A stretch of DNA of 64,000 nt. Source: Bacteroides sp. 214. GTDB lineage: Bacteria; Bacteroidota; Bacteroidia; Bacteroidales; Bacteroidaceae. Positions 1-7,658 of the stretch are shown here, piece after piece. The stretch spans positions 248,001 to 312,000 of the forward strand of contig NZ_QVML01000002.1 of assembly GCF_010501015.1 (NCBI RefSeq), written 5' to 3'. The position numbers were made by a program, and so were the translations under genes. The notes under the pieces were generated by a model. It was given only the letters and a program-made list of their open reading frames with translations. It made no database searches and was not told where the DNA came from. The number at the start of each line of letters is the position of its first letter. Within the stretch, counting starts at the first letter, position 1.

Positions 1-246
1 ACGATCATTAGCTGGAGACTTCAGAATGGAGATAAAACTGGATCTTTCATCAACAATAAACATAAACTTCATGCCGGGTGTCCACTCGCAAATGGAGTAG
101 TAGGGGAAGTTATCTTCTACGAGACGTTCCTCGGTAGAGGTAGCTGCGCTACCGGTTTTTGCTGTTTTTACCAAGTAGTCGTTTTGTGCCAGGCAATTGC
201 CCGAAACAGCAAGAAACAATAGTGTGAAAATCGTTATAGCTTTCAT
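1..246 (-). CDS. Secreted protein of unknown function, C-terminus outside the window
   Basis: The reading frame is open from an ATG at 246 to the window edge (82 codons). It begins MKAITIFTLLFLAVSGNCLA, a typical signal peptide with a likely signal peptidase I cut after the LA-Q region. The mature part seen is rich in Ser/Thr and acidic residues and I do not recognise a family. A TAnnTTTG promoter on the minus strand lies at 340-347, so the gene is transcribed divergently from the META lipoprotein gene. Only the N-terminus is visible, so no function is assigned. Confidence 0.7.
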   Translation of the reverse strand, partial: MKAITIFTLLFLAVSGNCLAQNDYLVKTAKTGSAATSTEERLVEDNFPYYSICEWTPGMKFMFIVDERSSFISILKSPANDR

Positions 247-339
247 ATTCAAAATGTTTTGGTTAACTAATTAGCAGGTGTTATCGTAAAATAAATCTTA
301 TTGAACCTTTTAATACCTAAATCTGTTATATTGAAACTA

Positions 340-377
340 CAAAAGTAAAAAACTTTAGTTATAATCAATTATATTTG
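340..377. promoter_or_regulatory. Divergent promoters (-7 elements 340-347 minus, 370-377 plus)
   Basis: caaaagta at 340-347 reads TACTTTTG on the minus strand and serves the secreted-protein gene. tatatttg at 370-377 on the plus strand serves the META lipoprotein gene starting at 412. Both fit the Bacteroidota TAnnTTTG consensus. Confidence 0.6.
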
Positions 378-411
378 TGCGAATTTTAATTTAACAAACA
401 ACTACCTAATT

Positions 412-1209
412 ATGATGAAAAAGGTATTATCTTCATTAGCTATGGCATATATGCTATTAACATTGACATCCTGTGGCGCTGCCAAACAGTTTATAACGCT
501 CTCTGCACTAGAGGGTGAGTGGAATATTATTGAAATTAACGGTTCGAAGGTGCAACCCACAGCCGGACAAAAGGCTCCTTATATCAGCTTTGAAACCACT
601 AGTGGTAAACTTGCCGGAAATAGCGGATGCAACCGTATGATGGGTTCATTCGATATCAATGCGCAACCGGGTTCGCTCGAACTAAGCGAGATTGCCGGCA
701 CACGTATGTTGTGTGGAGACATGACACTGGAAAAGAATGTATTGAACGTGCTCAAGAACGTAAAAGGGTACAAGAAGTTGGATAATGGCAACATGGCGTT
801 GACCAATGCCTCTAATCGCCCTATTGTAGTACTTGAAATGCGTACGAATAACGACCAGGTGAATTTGCTTAACGGCAAATGGTTGGTAGTAGAAGCCAGT
901 GGCGAAGTTATCCCCACAGGTACGGATACAAATCGTCCTTTCATTGAATTTGATGTGGAGAAGAAGAGTATATCGGGCAATGCGGGATGCAATGGCTTTA
1001 ACGGACGTTTTGTTACAAACGAGCAAAACGCACAGGCAATCTCATTCCCTGCTGTTGCCGCAACCATGAAAGCTTGTCTCGACATGACAGTAGAGCGTTT
1101 GGTCTTGAACGGACTCAACGAGGTAGCTTCTTTTGATGCTTCCAACAACAACCGTATCTCTTTCTTGGATAAAGAAGGTAAAACTGTACTGGTACTGGAA
1201 AGGGGATAA
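412..1209 (+). CDS. META-domain lipoprotein, two tandem META repeats
   Basis: The protein has 265 residues. The N-terminus is a lipoprotein signal with lipobox LTSC at about residues 18-21, so the product is probably anchored in the outer membrane. Two META (HslJ-like) domains follow, at about 30-140 and 147-262. Each has the motif GNSGCNRMMGSF or GNAGCNGFNGRF and a later MLCGDM or MKACLDM segment. HslJ-type proteins are linked to stress or novobiocin resistance in E. coli, but the function in Bacteroidota is not established. A second in-frame ATG lies at 415. The serine dehydratase gene begins 8 bp downstream, so the two are probably cotranscribed. Confidence 0.85.
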   Translation: MMKKVLSSLAMAYMLLTLTSCGAAKQFITLSALEGEWNIIEINGSKVQPTAGQKAPYISFETTSGKLAGNSGCNRMMGSFDINAQPGSLELSEIAGTRMLCGDMTLEKNVLNVLKNVKGYKKLDNGNMALTNASNRPIVVLEMRTNNDQVNLLNGKWLVVEASGEVIPTGTDTNRPFIEFDVEKKSISGNAGCNGFNGRFVTNEQNAQAISFPAVAATMKACLDMTVERLVLNGLNEVASFDASNNNRISFLDKEGKTVLVLERG

Positions 1210-1217
1210 GCGAAGAA

Positions 1218-2420
1218 ATGGAGTCAATCAGGAATATTTTTCGCATAGGCAACGGGCCGTCCAGTAGTCATACCATGGCACCACGCCGTGCATCGACAAT
1301 CTTCTTGGAACGCAATCTTCATGCTGCCTCTTTTACGGTTACGCTTTACGGTAGTTTGGCTGCAACAGGCAAAGGGCACATGACGGATGTTGCTATTCTC
1401 GATGTGCTTCAAAAACATGCGCCAACTACAATTGTTTGGAATCCCGAAGTCTATCTACCCTTTCATCCTAACGGAATGAAGTTCGAGGCCTTGAATGCTC
1501 AGGGTGATGTTACAGACCAGTGGGTTGTGTACAGTGTAGGCGGAGGCTCGTTGGGCAGCGAAACCTATAAAGAAGAAGGTACCGGCTCTATCTACGGCAT
1601 GTCTACTATTCGAGAAATAAAAGATTGGTGCGAAAAGACCGGGCATTCTTACTGGGAATATGTAGAGATGTGCGAAGGACCCGAAATTTGGGATTACCTC
1701 AGAGAAGTATGGCAAACCATGTGCAGCGCCATTGAAAGAGGGGTAATAACCGAGGGAATACTTCCCGGAGGATTGGGTATTCGTCGCAAAGCTTCCGACT
1801 ATTTGATACGTGCGCAAGGCTATTCTCTCAATGTGCAAAGTCGCGGAAAGGTATATGCCTACGCCTTGGCTGTGTCCGAAGAAAATGCCTGTGGCGGGAA
1901 GATTGTAACGGCTCCTACATGTGGGTCGTGCGGCATACTTCCGTCGGTGCTTTATCACCTTAAACTAACACGCGAGTTTAATGACTCCCGTATCTTGCGC
2001 TCTTTGGCAACAGCCGGGTTGTTTGGCAATGTTGTAAAGACCAACGCATCTGTTTCCGGAGCCGAAGTGGGTTGCCAAGGTGAAGTAGGAGTGGCGTGTG
2101 CAATGGCTGCCGCTGCTGCTAATCAACTCTTCGGAGGTACACCCGCACAAATAGAATATGCGGCAGAGATGGGATTGGAACATCACTTGGGGCTAACGTG
2201 CGACCCGGTTTGCGGTTTGGTACAAATTCCTTGTATTGAACGAAATGCATTTGCTGCAGCACGCGCGCTCGATGCAAATACATTCTCTACATTCTCTGAC
2301 GGGCGACATCGTGTGAGCTTTGATCAGGTTGTGGAGGTGATGCGGCAAACCGGACATGATTTGCCGAGCTTATACAAAGAAACTTCTACCGGCGGACTGG
2401 CCAAACAGTATGATGAATAA
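1218..2420 (+). CDS. sdaA: L-serine ammonia-lyase, single-chain iron-sulfur type
   Basis: The 400-residue protein should deaminate L-serine to pyruvate and ammonia in the cytoplasm using a [4Fe-4S] cluster. The N-terminal half is the beta domain, starting with the family's IGNGPSSSHTMAPRRA. The C-terminal half holds conserved cysteines in PTCGSCGILPS and CDPVCGLVQIPC, the likely cluster ligands. Both domains lie in one chain, as in E. coli SdaA. It follows the META lipoprotein by 8 bp and is closed by a strong terminator directly after its stop codon. Confidence 0.93.
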   Translation: MESIRNIFRIGNGPSSSHTMAPRRASTIFLERNLHAASFTVTLYGSLAATGKGHMTDVAILDVLQKHAPTTIVWNPEVYLPFHPNGMKFEALNAQGDVTDQWVVYSVGGGSLGSETYKEEGTGSIYGMSTIREIKDWCEKTGHSYWEYVEMCEGPEIWDYLREVWQTMCSAIERGVITEGILPGGLGIRRKASDYLIRAQGYSLNVQSRGKVYAYALAVSEENACGGKIVTAPTCGSCGILPSVLYHLKLTREFNDSRILRSLATAGLFGNVVKTNASVSGAEVGCQGEVGVACAMAAAAANQLFGGTPAQIEYAAEMGLEHHLGLTCDPVCGLVQIPCIERNAFAAARALDANTFSTFSDGRHRVSFDQVVEVMRQTGHDLPSLYKETSTGGLAKQYDE

Positions 2421-2467
2421 AGAAAGAGGGTGTGTCAAAACGAAAAGCTTGACACACCCTCTTTCTT
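2420..2467. terminator. Strong intrinsic terminator, 19-bp perfect stem
   Basis: Arms 2420-2438 and 2449-2467 are exact reverse complements around a 10-nt loop. An A-run and a T-run flank it, so it can end both sdaA and the convergent lipoprotein gene. Confidence 0.85.
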
Positions 2468-2481
2468 AAAATATTATGCTC

Positions 2482-2838
2482 TTATTTTCCCAACTCATTA
2501 AGAAATCCCTCAATTTCCTTTCCGGCTTTCTCTAAAGAACCGTCTATCTCTTTTAGATGTTGTTTGGCTACAACCTTTAAGTAACGGGCTTTTAGCTCTC
2601 CTATTTTTCTAAGCTCATCGGTATTAAGTTCATCCTTAAACTTATTGTAATATGTATTAGTAAACTCTTCAAATCGGGCAGAGGCTTTCTCCAATTCTTT
2701 TTCGCTAAGGCTTTCTTGCTTTTCTAAGTTCTCCAGAAAAGAGTTGAATTGCTTGATGTACGAGTCTTTGCTGCTCATTCCGCACGATGCCAATACAATA
2801 ATAACTACAATGCTTGCTACATAAATTAAATTCTTCAT
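2482..2838 (-). CDS. Small lipoprotein with helical C-terminus
   Basis: The start is taken at the ATG at 2838, because the peptide from there is a clear lipoprotein signal (MKNLIYVASIVVIIVLASCG, lipobox LASC). The in-frame extension upstream overlaps the promoter. The mature part (about 98 residues) is rich in Glu and Lys with a heptad-like pattern, so it probably forms helical hairpins. I do not recognise a named domain. Transcription is divergent from marC through a symmetric double promoter. Confidence 0.75.
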   Translation of the reverse strand: MKNLIYVASIVVIIVLASCGMSSKDSYIKQFNSFLENLEKQESLSEKELEKASARFEEFTNTYYNKFKDELNTDELRKIGELKARYLKVVAKQHLKEIDGSLEKAGKEIEGFLNELGK

Positions 2839-2866
2839 AAGATTTGGTTTTGTGTTAAAAATCGCA

Positions 2867-2893
2867 CAAAGATAATACAAATAGTTATCTTTG
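2867..2893. promoter_or_regulatory. Symmetric divergent promoter pair
   Basis: The 9-bp arms 2867-2875 and 2885-2893 are perfect reverse complements. Each contains the -7 element TATCTTTG, one facing the lipoprotein gene and one facing marC. The two start regions therefore overlap and may compete or share a regulator. Confidence 0.65.
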
Positions 2894-2903
2894 TATTGAA
2901 AAA

Positions 2904-3001
2904 GCAATGAATTATGAACATAATGTATTGAGTTATGTATTTAATGCATTGAGTTATGAGTTTATTGCATTGAGTTATAGGTACTAAAGCATTGAGTTAT
3001 G
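2904..3001 (+). repeat. Five 13-bp repeats at a 21-bp period
   Basis: Copies of GCATTGAGTTATG start at 2904 (degenerate), 2925, 2946, 2967 and 2989. The first four are spaced exactly 21 bp and the last 22 bp. The last copy supplies the ATG of marC. The array lies in the predicted 5' leader downstream of the plus-strand -7 element at 2886-2893. It could be an operator array or an RNA leader signal. Confidence 0.8.
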
Positions 3002-3583
3002 GAATTAAGTATTAGAGAGATAATTAGTGTTTTTATGGTACTCTTTGCTGTAATTGATATTACAGGTTCTACTCCCATTATTATAAATTTGAAGAGTCAG
3101 GGCAACCAGATACAGGCGGGTAAAGCCGCAGTTATTTCGTTGGTGGCTTTGGTGGGATTCCTTTTCGCGGGGAACTCTGTGTTGAATTTGTTTAATATTG
3201 ATGTCTCTTCGTTTGCCGTGGCAGGTGCGTTGGTGCTCTTTGTGTTAGCCATTGAAATGGTATTGGGTGTAGAGATATTTCGCAATGATAGTATGCAAGG
3301 CTCGGCAACGATGGTTCCTATCGTATTTCCGCTGGTAGTAGGGCCGGGTACGTTGACCACTGCCATTTCATTACGCTCGGAATATGGCTTGGAAAATATA
3401 CTCGTCGCCATTGTATTGAATATGGCGCTGGTATATGTTGTACTGAAATATGTACATTGGGTAGAGAAACTTATTGGCAAGGGGGGTGTTTATATCCTTC
3501 GGAAAATATTTGGTGTTATCCTTATGGCAATGGCGGTTAAACTCTTTACAAGTAACTTGGCAGTATTGCTGGCAGGAGGGTAG
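2999..3583 (+). CDS. MarC family integral membrane protein
   Basis: The protein has 194 residues, close to the usual length for UPF0056/MarC. Six hydrophobic segments are spread along the chain. The N-terminal MVLFAVIDITGSTPI and the central FPLVVGPGTLTTAI are family signatures. MarC proteins are inner-membrane proteins of uncertain transport role; an early link to multiple antibiotic resistance was not upheld. The start codon lies inside the last unit of the upstream repeat array, so translation may be affected by whatever binds there. Confidence 0.88.
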   Translation: MELSIREIISVFMVLFAVIDITGSTPIIINLKSQGNQIQAGKAAVISLVALVGFLFAGNSVLNLFNIDVSSFAVAGALVLFVLAIEMVLGVEIFRNDSMQGSATMVPIVFPLVVGPGTLTTAISLRSEYGLENILVAIVLNMALVYVVLKYVHWVEKLIGKGGVYILRKIFGVILMAMAVKLFTSNLAVLLAGG

Positions 3584-3672
3584 AGCAGATTGTCAGAAAA
3601 AGAATAGAGAGCGTTTGATAAAGAAATTATAACAAATTATTAGATTCGTTTGGATAAAGAAAATAAACACTT

Positions 3673-3680
3673 TAACTTTG
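3673..3680 (+). promoter_or_regulatory. -7 element TAACTTTG for the DUF5723-type gene
   Basis: taactttg at 3673-3680 lies 55 bp upstream of the ATG at 3735. It also overlaps the longest possible upstream start, which argues for the later ATG. Confidence 0.6.
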
Positions 3681-3734
3681 CGCGATAAAATAATAATTAA
3701 TCATTTCTCTTCATTTTCCGCACTAATTAGCATT

Positions 3735-5048
3735 ATGAGAAAAATTCTTTTTCTGGGAATTTTGGTTTCCCTTTTTGCACCTTCCATTGTGCAGGCGCAA
3801 TACCTGCGTTCGTCTTATTTTATGGATAGTAACACCCGTATGCTACTAAATCCGGCACTACAGCCGAAGCGTGGCTATATTAACTTGCCTGTTATAGGGT
3901 CGCTTGCTGCCGAGGTATCTACCAACGCTTTGGGTGTTCAAGATGTTATTGATGTTTTCGATTCCAGCGACGACTTTTATAACAACGACAAGTTTTTCAA
4001 TCGTCTGAAAGAGATGAATGAACTAAACGTCAGCGTCAATACCGATATTATCTCTTTCGGGTTCTATAGCGGGAAAGGCTTCTGGTCGTTCAATGTCGGA
4101 GTACGTGCCGATGTAGATGCCACCATTCCTAAAACCATGTTCGATTACCTACGCGCCACAGATGCCGACGATTTCAAATGGAGCGGGCAAAGCTTTGATA
4201 TCCGAGATGAAAAATTGAGACTAAACGCCTATTCGGAAGTGGGAGTGGGTTACTCTCGTGCCATCAACAGCCGTCTGACTATAGGCGGTAAAGCCAAACT
4301 GTTGTTGGGTGCCGGAAATCTAAACCTGAAAATAAATCAGGTGCGCCTAAGTGGGAAAGAGGCCGGAATAGATTCTGAGTTTCAGATAATATCGGACGCG
4401 TACATGGAGGCTTCGGGCAAAGGATTGGAGCTTGAAGAAGAGAATGGCTACATCAACGATTTAGATTATAAAAATTTTGGCATAGGCGGCTACGGAGCTG
4501 GTTTCGATTTAGGTGCAAGCTATCAGGTAACAGAGTGTTTGAACCTTTCCGCTGCGATACTTGATTTAGGTTTTATTGCCTGGAATAAATCATGCTCTCA
4601 GGTGGCCGAATCAAATAAGAATACAACCATCAACAAAGATAACGTGGGTGGATTTTCTGACGACGTGTTGGACTTTGAATTATATGGATTGCAGAAGAAA
4701 GAGAATAAAGCGCGCACCACTTCTTTATTGCCCACAATGGTAGTAGGAGGAGAGTACGGACTGATGAAGAATAAAATTGGCTTAGGATTATTATCCACTA
4801 CTCGCTTCGGACAACTGAAGACTTATTCCGAATTAACCTTCTCGGCCAATTTCCGTCCCAATTCCTCTATAAATGCTACAGTGAGCTACTCTATGTTGCA
4901 AGGTGGAGAAACTTTCGGTATCGCTTTCAAGCTGGGTCCCGTAGTGTTGGGTACTGATTATATGTACTTCGGCAATAACTCCAAGCACGTGAATGCCTTT
5001 ATTGGTCTTTCTGTTCCTTTGGGAAAGAGGAAGATAGCGAACATTTAG
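3735..5048 (+). CDS. DUF5723-like outer-membrane/secreted protein
   Basis: The start is set at the ATG at 3735, where a signal peptide begins (MRKILFLGILVSLFAPSIVQ, cleavage near AQA-Q). The mature chain (about 415 residues) has many alternating Gly/aromatic beta-strand stretches and ends in a short barrel-like strand. The motif RMLLNPALQPKRGYINLP near residue 38 is typical of DUF5723 proteins of Bacteroidota, which are predicted outer-membrane barrels of the PorV/FadL type. The function is unknown. A hairpin terminator follows at 5081. Confidence 0.7.
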   Translation: MRKILFLGILVSLFAPSIVQAQYLRSSYFMDSNTRMLLNPALQPKRGYINLPVIGSLAAEVSTNALGVQDVIDVFDSSDDFYNNDKFFNRLKEMNELNVSVNTDIISFGFYSGKGFWSFNVGVRADVDATIPKTMFDYLRATDADDFKWSGQSFDIRDEKLRLNAYSEVGVGYSRAINSRLTIGGKAKLLLGAGNLNLKINQVRLSGKEAGIDSEFQIISDAYMEASGKGLELEEENGYINDLDYKNFGIGGYGAGFDLGASYQVTECLNLSAAILDLGFIAWNKSCSQVAESNKNTTINKDNVGGFSDDVLDFELYGLQKKENKARTTSLLPTMVVGGEYGLMKNKIGLGLLSTTRFGQLKTYSELTFSANFRPNSSINATVSYSMLQGGETFGIAFKLGPVVLGTDYMYFGNNSKHVNAFIGLSVPLGKRKIANI

Positions 5049-5080
5049 TTCGCTGTTTACAAACCCTTTAAAACGACCAA

Positions 5081-5109
5081 CACTCTGTTTGGCCGCTGCC
5101 AACAGAGTG
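5081..5109 (+). terminator. Hairpin after the DUF5723-like gene
   Basis: Arms 5081-5093 and 5098-5109 pair with a single bulged T and a 4-nt loop. It lies 32 bp past the stop codon at 5048. There is no strong T-run. Confidence 0.5.
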
Positions 5110-5260
5110 CTGTCACAAAAACTAAACTAGACTTAACTAAACTATTCTATTTTAGAGTTTCACAACTCCTATCTGTTCGGTACAAAAGTATATACTATAT
5201 TTTACATACGCAAGAGAAAATGTTTTTTTTTATACATCATTTCTGGAAAATATATAAAAT

Positions 5261-5292
5261 AAAAAAAGCACTTCATTCGAAGTGCTTTTTTT
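5261..5292. terminator. Bidirectional terminator ending the SRP RNA/tRNA-Thr unit
   Basis: An A-run, the arms GCACTTC/GAAGTGC and a T-run form a compact hairpin directly downstream (on the minus strand) of the tRNA 3' end at 5294. Confidence 0.85.
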
Positions 5293-5293
5293 G

Positions 5294-5367
5294 AGCCTCT
5301 TGTCGGATTCGAACCAACGACCCCGAGATTACAAATCACGTGCTCTGGCCAACTGAGCTAAAGAGGC
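5294..5367 (-). tRNA. tRNA-Thr (anticodon TGT)
   Basis: Read on the minus strand, the acceptor stem GCCTCTT/AAGAGGC, the D arm TAGCTCAGTTGG and the T arm with GGTTCGAATCC are all present. The anticodon loop is TTTGTAA, giving anticodon TGT. One T-T mismatch sits in the anticodon stem. CCA is not encoded, which fits the cca gene at 50880. The 5' end touches the last base of the SRP RNA, so both come from one transcript. Confidence 0.9.
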
Positions 5368-5467
5368 GGGTGGGCAAGCTTACTATATCGCGCCGCTACA
5401 ACCAACTACCTTTGCTGCGATCAAGCCCTGGAGGATTCGAAGGGAGCTGGCCGTATAGGACTTACCC
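5368..5467 (-). ncRNA. ffs: Signal recognition particle RNA, small bacterial (4.5S) type
   Basis: The segment is 100 nt. Its 5' end GGGTAAG pairs fully with CTTGCCC near the 3' end to close a long rod. The apical part CAGG-GC-TTGATC-GC-AGCAAAGG matches the Ffh-binding helix 8 layout (CAGG on one side, AGCA on the other). In E. coli a GGAA tetraloop occupies the tip; here it is a different loop. A -7 element TACCTTTG lies at 5473-5480, putting the transcript start near 5467. The RNA should bind Ffh for cotranslational membrane targeting. Confidence 0.75.
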
Positions 5468-5472
5468 GGCTG

Positions 5473-5480
5473 CAAAGGTA
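5473..5480 (-). promoter_or_regulatory. Promoter of the SRP RNA-tRNA-Thr unit
   Basis: The minus strand reads TACCTTTG at 5480-5473, with a TTG element 19 bp upstream. This is the ideal Bacteroidota -33/-7 spacing. Confidence 0.75.
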
Positions 5481-5628
5481 AGTCTTTTTGCGAAACCTGC
5501 AATACCACCCTGCAAAATTTCTTTTCGGAGAAAAAACAACCAACTGCTTTTCAGTAATTTAGCAATGCAAAAAAATATGAATATCGTAGTTTATTGTTCA
5601 ATTTATCGGTTTGTTTTGGTAAAATTAA

Positions 5629-5636
5629 TACCTTTG
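5629..5636 (+). promoter_or_regulatory. -7 element TACCTTTG for the DUF4199 gene
   Basis: It lies 22 bp upstream of the ATG at 5659 and probably drives the run 5659-11050, whose genes are all co-oriented and closely spaced. Confidence 0.6.
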
Positions 5637-5658
5637 CCTTCCATATATTTGATAAAAA

Positions 5659-6189
5659 ATGACGAGCAACAACATAAATAAGTACGCTATGCACTTCGGT
5701 ACATACATGGGCGTGTACTGGATTATAAAATTTGTATTCTTCCCGTTGGGTTTTATGAACTCTTTCTGCATGTTTCTTTTCTTTGCGCTAACGCTTGCTG
5801 TGCCCTATCTGGGCTATCGTTACGCGAAGATGTATCGCGATAGAGCGTGCAACGGAGAAATCTCCTTCTTTCAATCTTTTTTCTTTATGGCCTTTATGTA
5901 TATGTTTGCTGCGCTGTTTACGGCAATGGGGCATTACATCTATTTCCGCTTCATAGACAACAACTTTATCTTTAATTCCTATATGGAAATCATCAATGGT
6001 TTTGCGGCGCAGTTGCCCGGTATGGAAGCACAGATAGATTTGCTGAAAGAGAGTTTGGATTCTGTAGGTAAGATGACAGCTATTGAAATAGCCATGCAGT
6101 TGTTCTCCACGAATGTACTCTATTGTAGTATTATCTCCTTGATAACCTCTCTCTTTGTCATGAAGAAAAACCCATCAACCACCCTTTAG
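5659..6189 (+). CDS. DUF4199 membrane protein
   Basis: The 176-residue protein has about four transmembrane segments (roughly residues 10-30, 32-52, 72-92 and 142-165). The arrangement, with a soluble stretch between the third and fourth helix, fits DUF4199, a family almost restricted to Bacteroidota. It usually sits directly in front of a DPM1-like glycosyltransferase, as here (5 bp gap). The two are probably functionally linked in envelope polysaccharide or lipid-sugar handling, but the role is unproven. Confidence 0.8.
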   Translation: MTSNNINKYAMHFGTYMGVYWIIKFVFFPLGFMNSFCMFLFFALTLAVPYLGYRYAKMYRDRACNGEISFFQSFFFMAFMYMFAALFTAMGHYIYFRFIDNNFIFNSYMEIINGFAAQLPGMEAQIDLLKESLDSVGKMTAIEIAMQLFSTNVLYCSIISLITSLFVMKKNPSTTL

Positions 6190-6194
6190 TAATT

Positions 6195-7145
6195 ATGGAT
6201 ATATCTGTTATTATACCTCTATATAACGAAGAAGAGTCGCTTGTCGAACTTTACGATTGGATAGAACGGGTGATGCAAACCAATGGATACTCGTATGAGG
6301 TAATCTTTGTTAACGATGGCAGCACAGACCGCTCGTGGAATGTAATAGAAACACTGAAACAACGTAGTGATGCTGTGCACGGTATTAAATTTCGTCGTAA
6401 CTACGGCAAATCTGCGGCACTGTTCTGTGGATTTAACAAGGCACAAGGCGATGTAGTTATTACCATGGATGCCGATTTGCAAGATAGCCCCGACGAGATA
6501 CCCGCGCTCTATCGCATGATAAGCGAAGAGAAATATGATTTGGTTTCGGGGTGGAAAAAGAAACGTTACGACCCACTTTCCAAAACATTGCCAACAAAAC
6601 TCTTCAATGCAACAGCACGACGCGTGTCGGGTATTAAGAATCTGCACGACTTTAACTGTGGGCTCAAAGCTTACAATAAAGAGGTTGTGAAAAACATTGA
6701 GGTGTATGGAGAGATGCATCGATATATTCCCTATTTAGCAAAAAGCGCAGGCTTCACCAAGATAGGCGAGCAGGTTGTTCATCATCAAGAGCGCAAATAC
6801 GGCAAAACTAAGTTTGGTGTCGATCGCTTTGTTAATGGCTATTTGGACTTGCTTACGTTGTGGTTCTTTTCGCGTTTTGGCGTTCGCCCTATGCACTTCT
6901 TCGGACTGCTGGGTACGTTAATGTTTATCTTCGGCTTTATAGCTGTAGTAGTGGTGGGGGTAAGTAAACTCTATGCCATGTACAACGGACTTCCATATCG
7001 GTTGGTGACCGACTCTCCGTATTTTTACCTTGCATTGACTGCCATGCTTATGGGTACACAGTTCTTTTTGGCAGGATTCTTGGGCGAACTGGTATCGCGC
7101 AATTCACAAGGTCGCAATGATTATCAAATAGAAAAAATTATCTAA
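6195..7145 (+). CDS. Family 2 glycosyltransferase, DPM1/GtrB type
   Basis: The protein has 316 residues. The N-terminal GT-A domain starts with DISVIIPLYNEEESL. It contains VNDGSTDRSW and the metal-binding DxD region TMDADLQDSP (about residues 92-101). Two C-terminal transmembrane helices (about 232-262 and 275-300) place it in the inner membrane. Such enzymes move a sugar from a nucleotide donor to polyprenyl phosphate on the cytoplasmic face. The donor cannot be told from sequence. It follows DUF4199 by 5 bp. Confidence 0.9.
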   Translation: MDISVIIPLYNEEESLVELYDWIERVMQTNGYSYEVIFVNDGSTDRSWNVIETLKQRSDAVHGIKFRRNYGKSAALFCGFNKAQGDVVITMDADLQDSPDEIPALYRMISEEKYDLVSGWKKKRYDPLSKTLPTKLFNATARRVSGIKNLHDFNCGLKAYNKEVVKNIEVYGEMHRYIPYLAKSAGFTKIGEQVVHHQERKYGKTKFGVDRFVNGYLDLLTLWFFSRFGVRPMHFFGLLGTLMFIFGFIAVVVVGVSKLYAMYNGLPYRLVTDSPYFYLALTAMLMGTQFFLAGFLGELVSRNSQGRNDYQIEKII

Positions 7146-7166
7146 TAGTTTAGGATACAATATAAT

Positions 7167-7658
7167 ATGAAGAATTTGACGAGATTTATGATATACACGC
7201 TATTGCTTTGTACCGTTATCGGCTCTATTGCAGTTGCTTGTACAGACGAAAATGAGTGCTCTACTTTGGGTAGGCGCGAGCTGCATTGTACTATCGACAC
7301 CATTGTGGATGAGAAGGCGGTATCGCATAAATTGGATTTTCTTACCATCACCGTGGCGGTTATTGATTCGGTTATCTTGAATCAGGATACGCAGGTAAGC
7401 ATCATTTCGTTGCCGCTCAACTATACTTCCGAACAATCTGTATTGGTGTTACATTATGATGCCGAAAGTGTGGAAACCGATACGCTTTTCCTTACACATA
7501 CCAATACCGCTTCGTTTATTTCGATGGAGTGCGGTTACGAAATGAAACAAGCACTTACATCCGTGAAGCACACCACACATCGGTTGGACTCAATCTCAGT
7601 TAAAGACTTAAATACCAATATCAATGGGACACAGAATCTTAGCCTTATTTATCGGTAG
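7167..7658 (+). CDS. DUF6452 family lipoprotein-like protein
   Basis: The 163-residue protein has an N-terminal hydrophobic signal ending in the lipobox-like IAVACTDENEC. The rest is beta-rich and small, and fits DUF6452, which in Bacteroidales is normally paired with DUF6048. The last 35 bp overlap the start of the downstream DUF6048 gene in another frame, which suggests translational coupling. Function unknown. Confidence 0.75.
   Translation: MKNLTRFMIYTLLLCTVIGSIAVACTDENECSTLGRRELHCTIDTIVDEKAVSHKLDFLTITVAVIDSVILNQDTQVSIISLPLNYTSEQSVLVLHYDAESVETDTLFLTHTNTASFISMECGYEMKQALTSVKHTTHRLDSISVKDLNTNINGTQNLSLIYR

Noticed and set aside
2904..3001. CRISPR-like array
   Set aside because: Units are 13 bp with 8-bp spacers that are themselves similar. 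There are no cas genes in the window and no 25-40-bp repeats anywhere.
5340..5681. Open frame of 113 codons on the plus strand over the SRP RNA region
   Set aside because: It lies over the antisense of the SRP RNA and tRNA and over the promoter of the DUF4199 gene, with a low-quality composition. The RNA genes explain the sequence.
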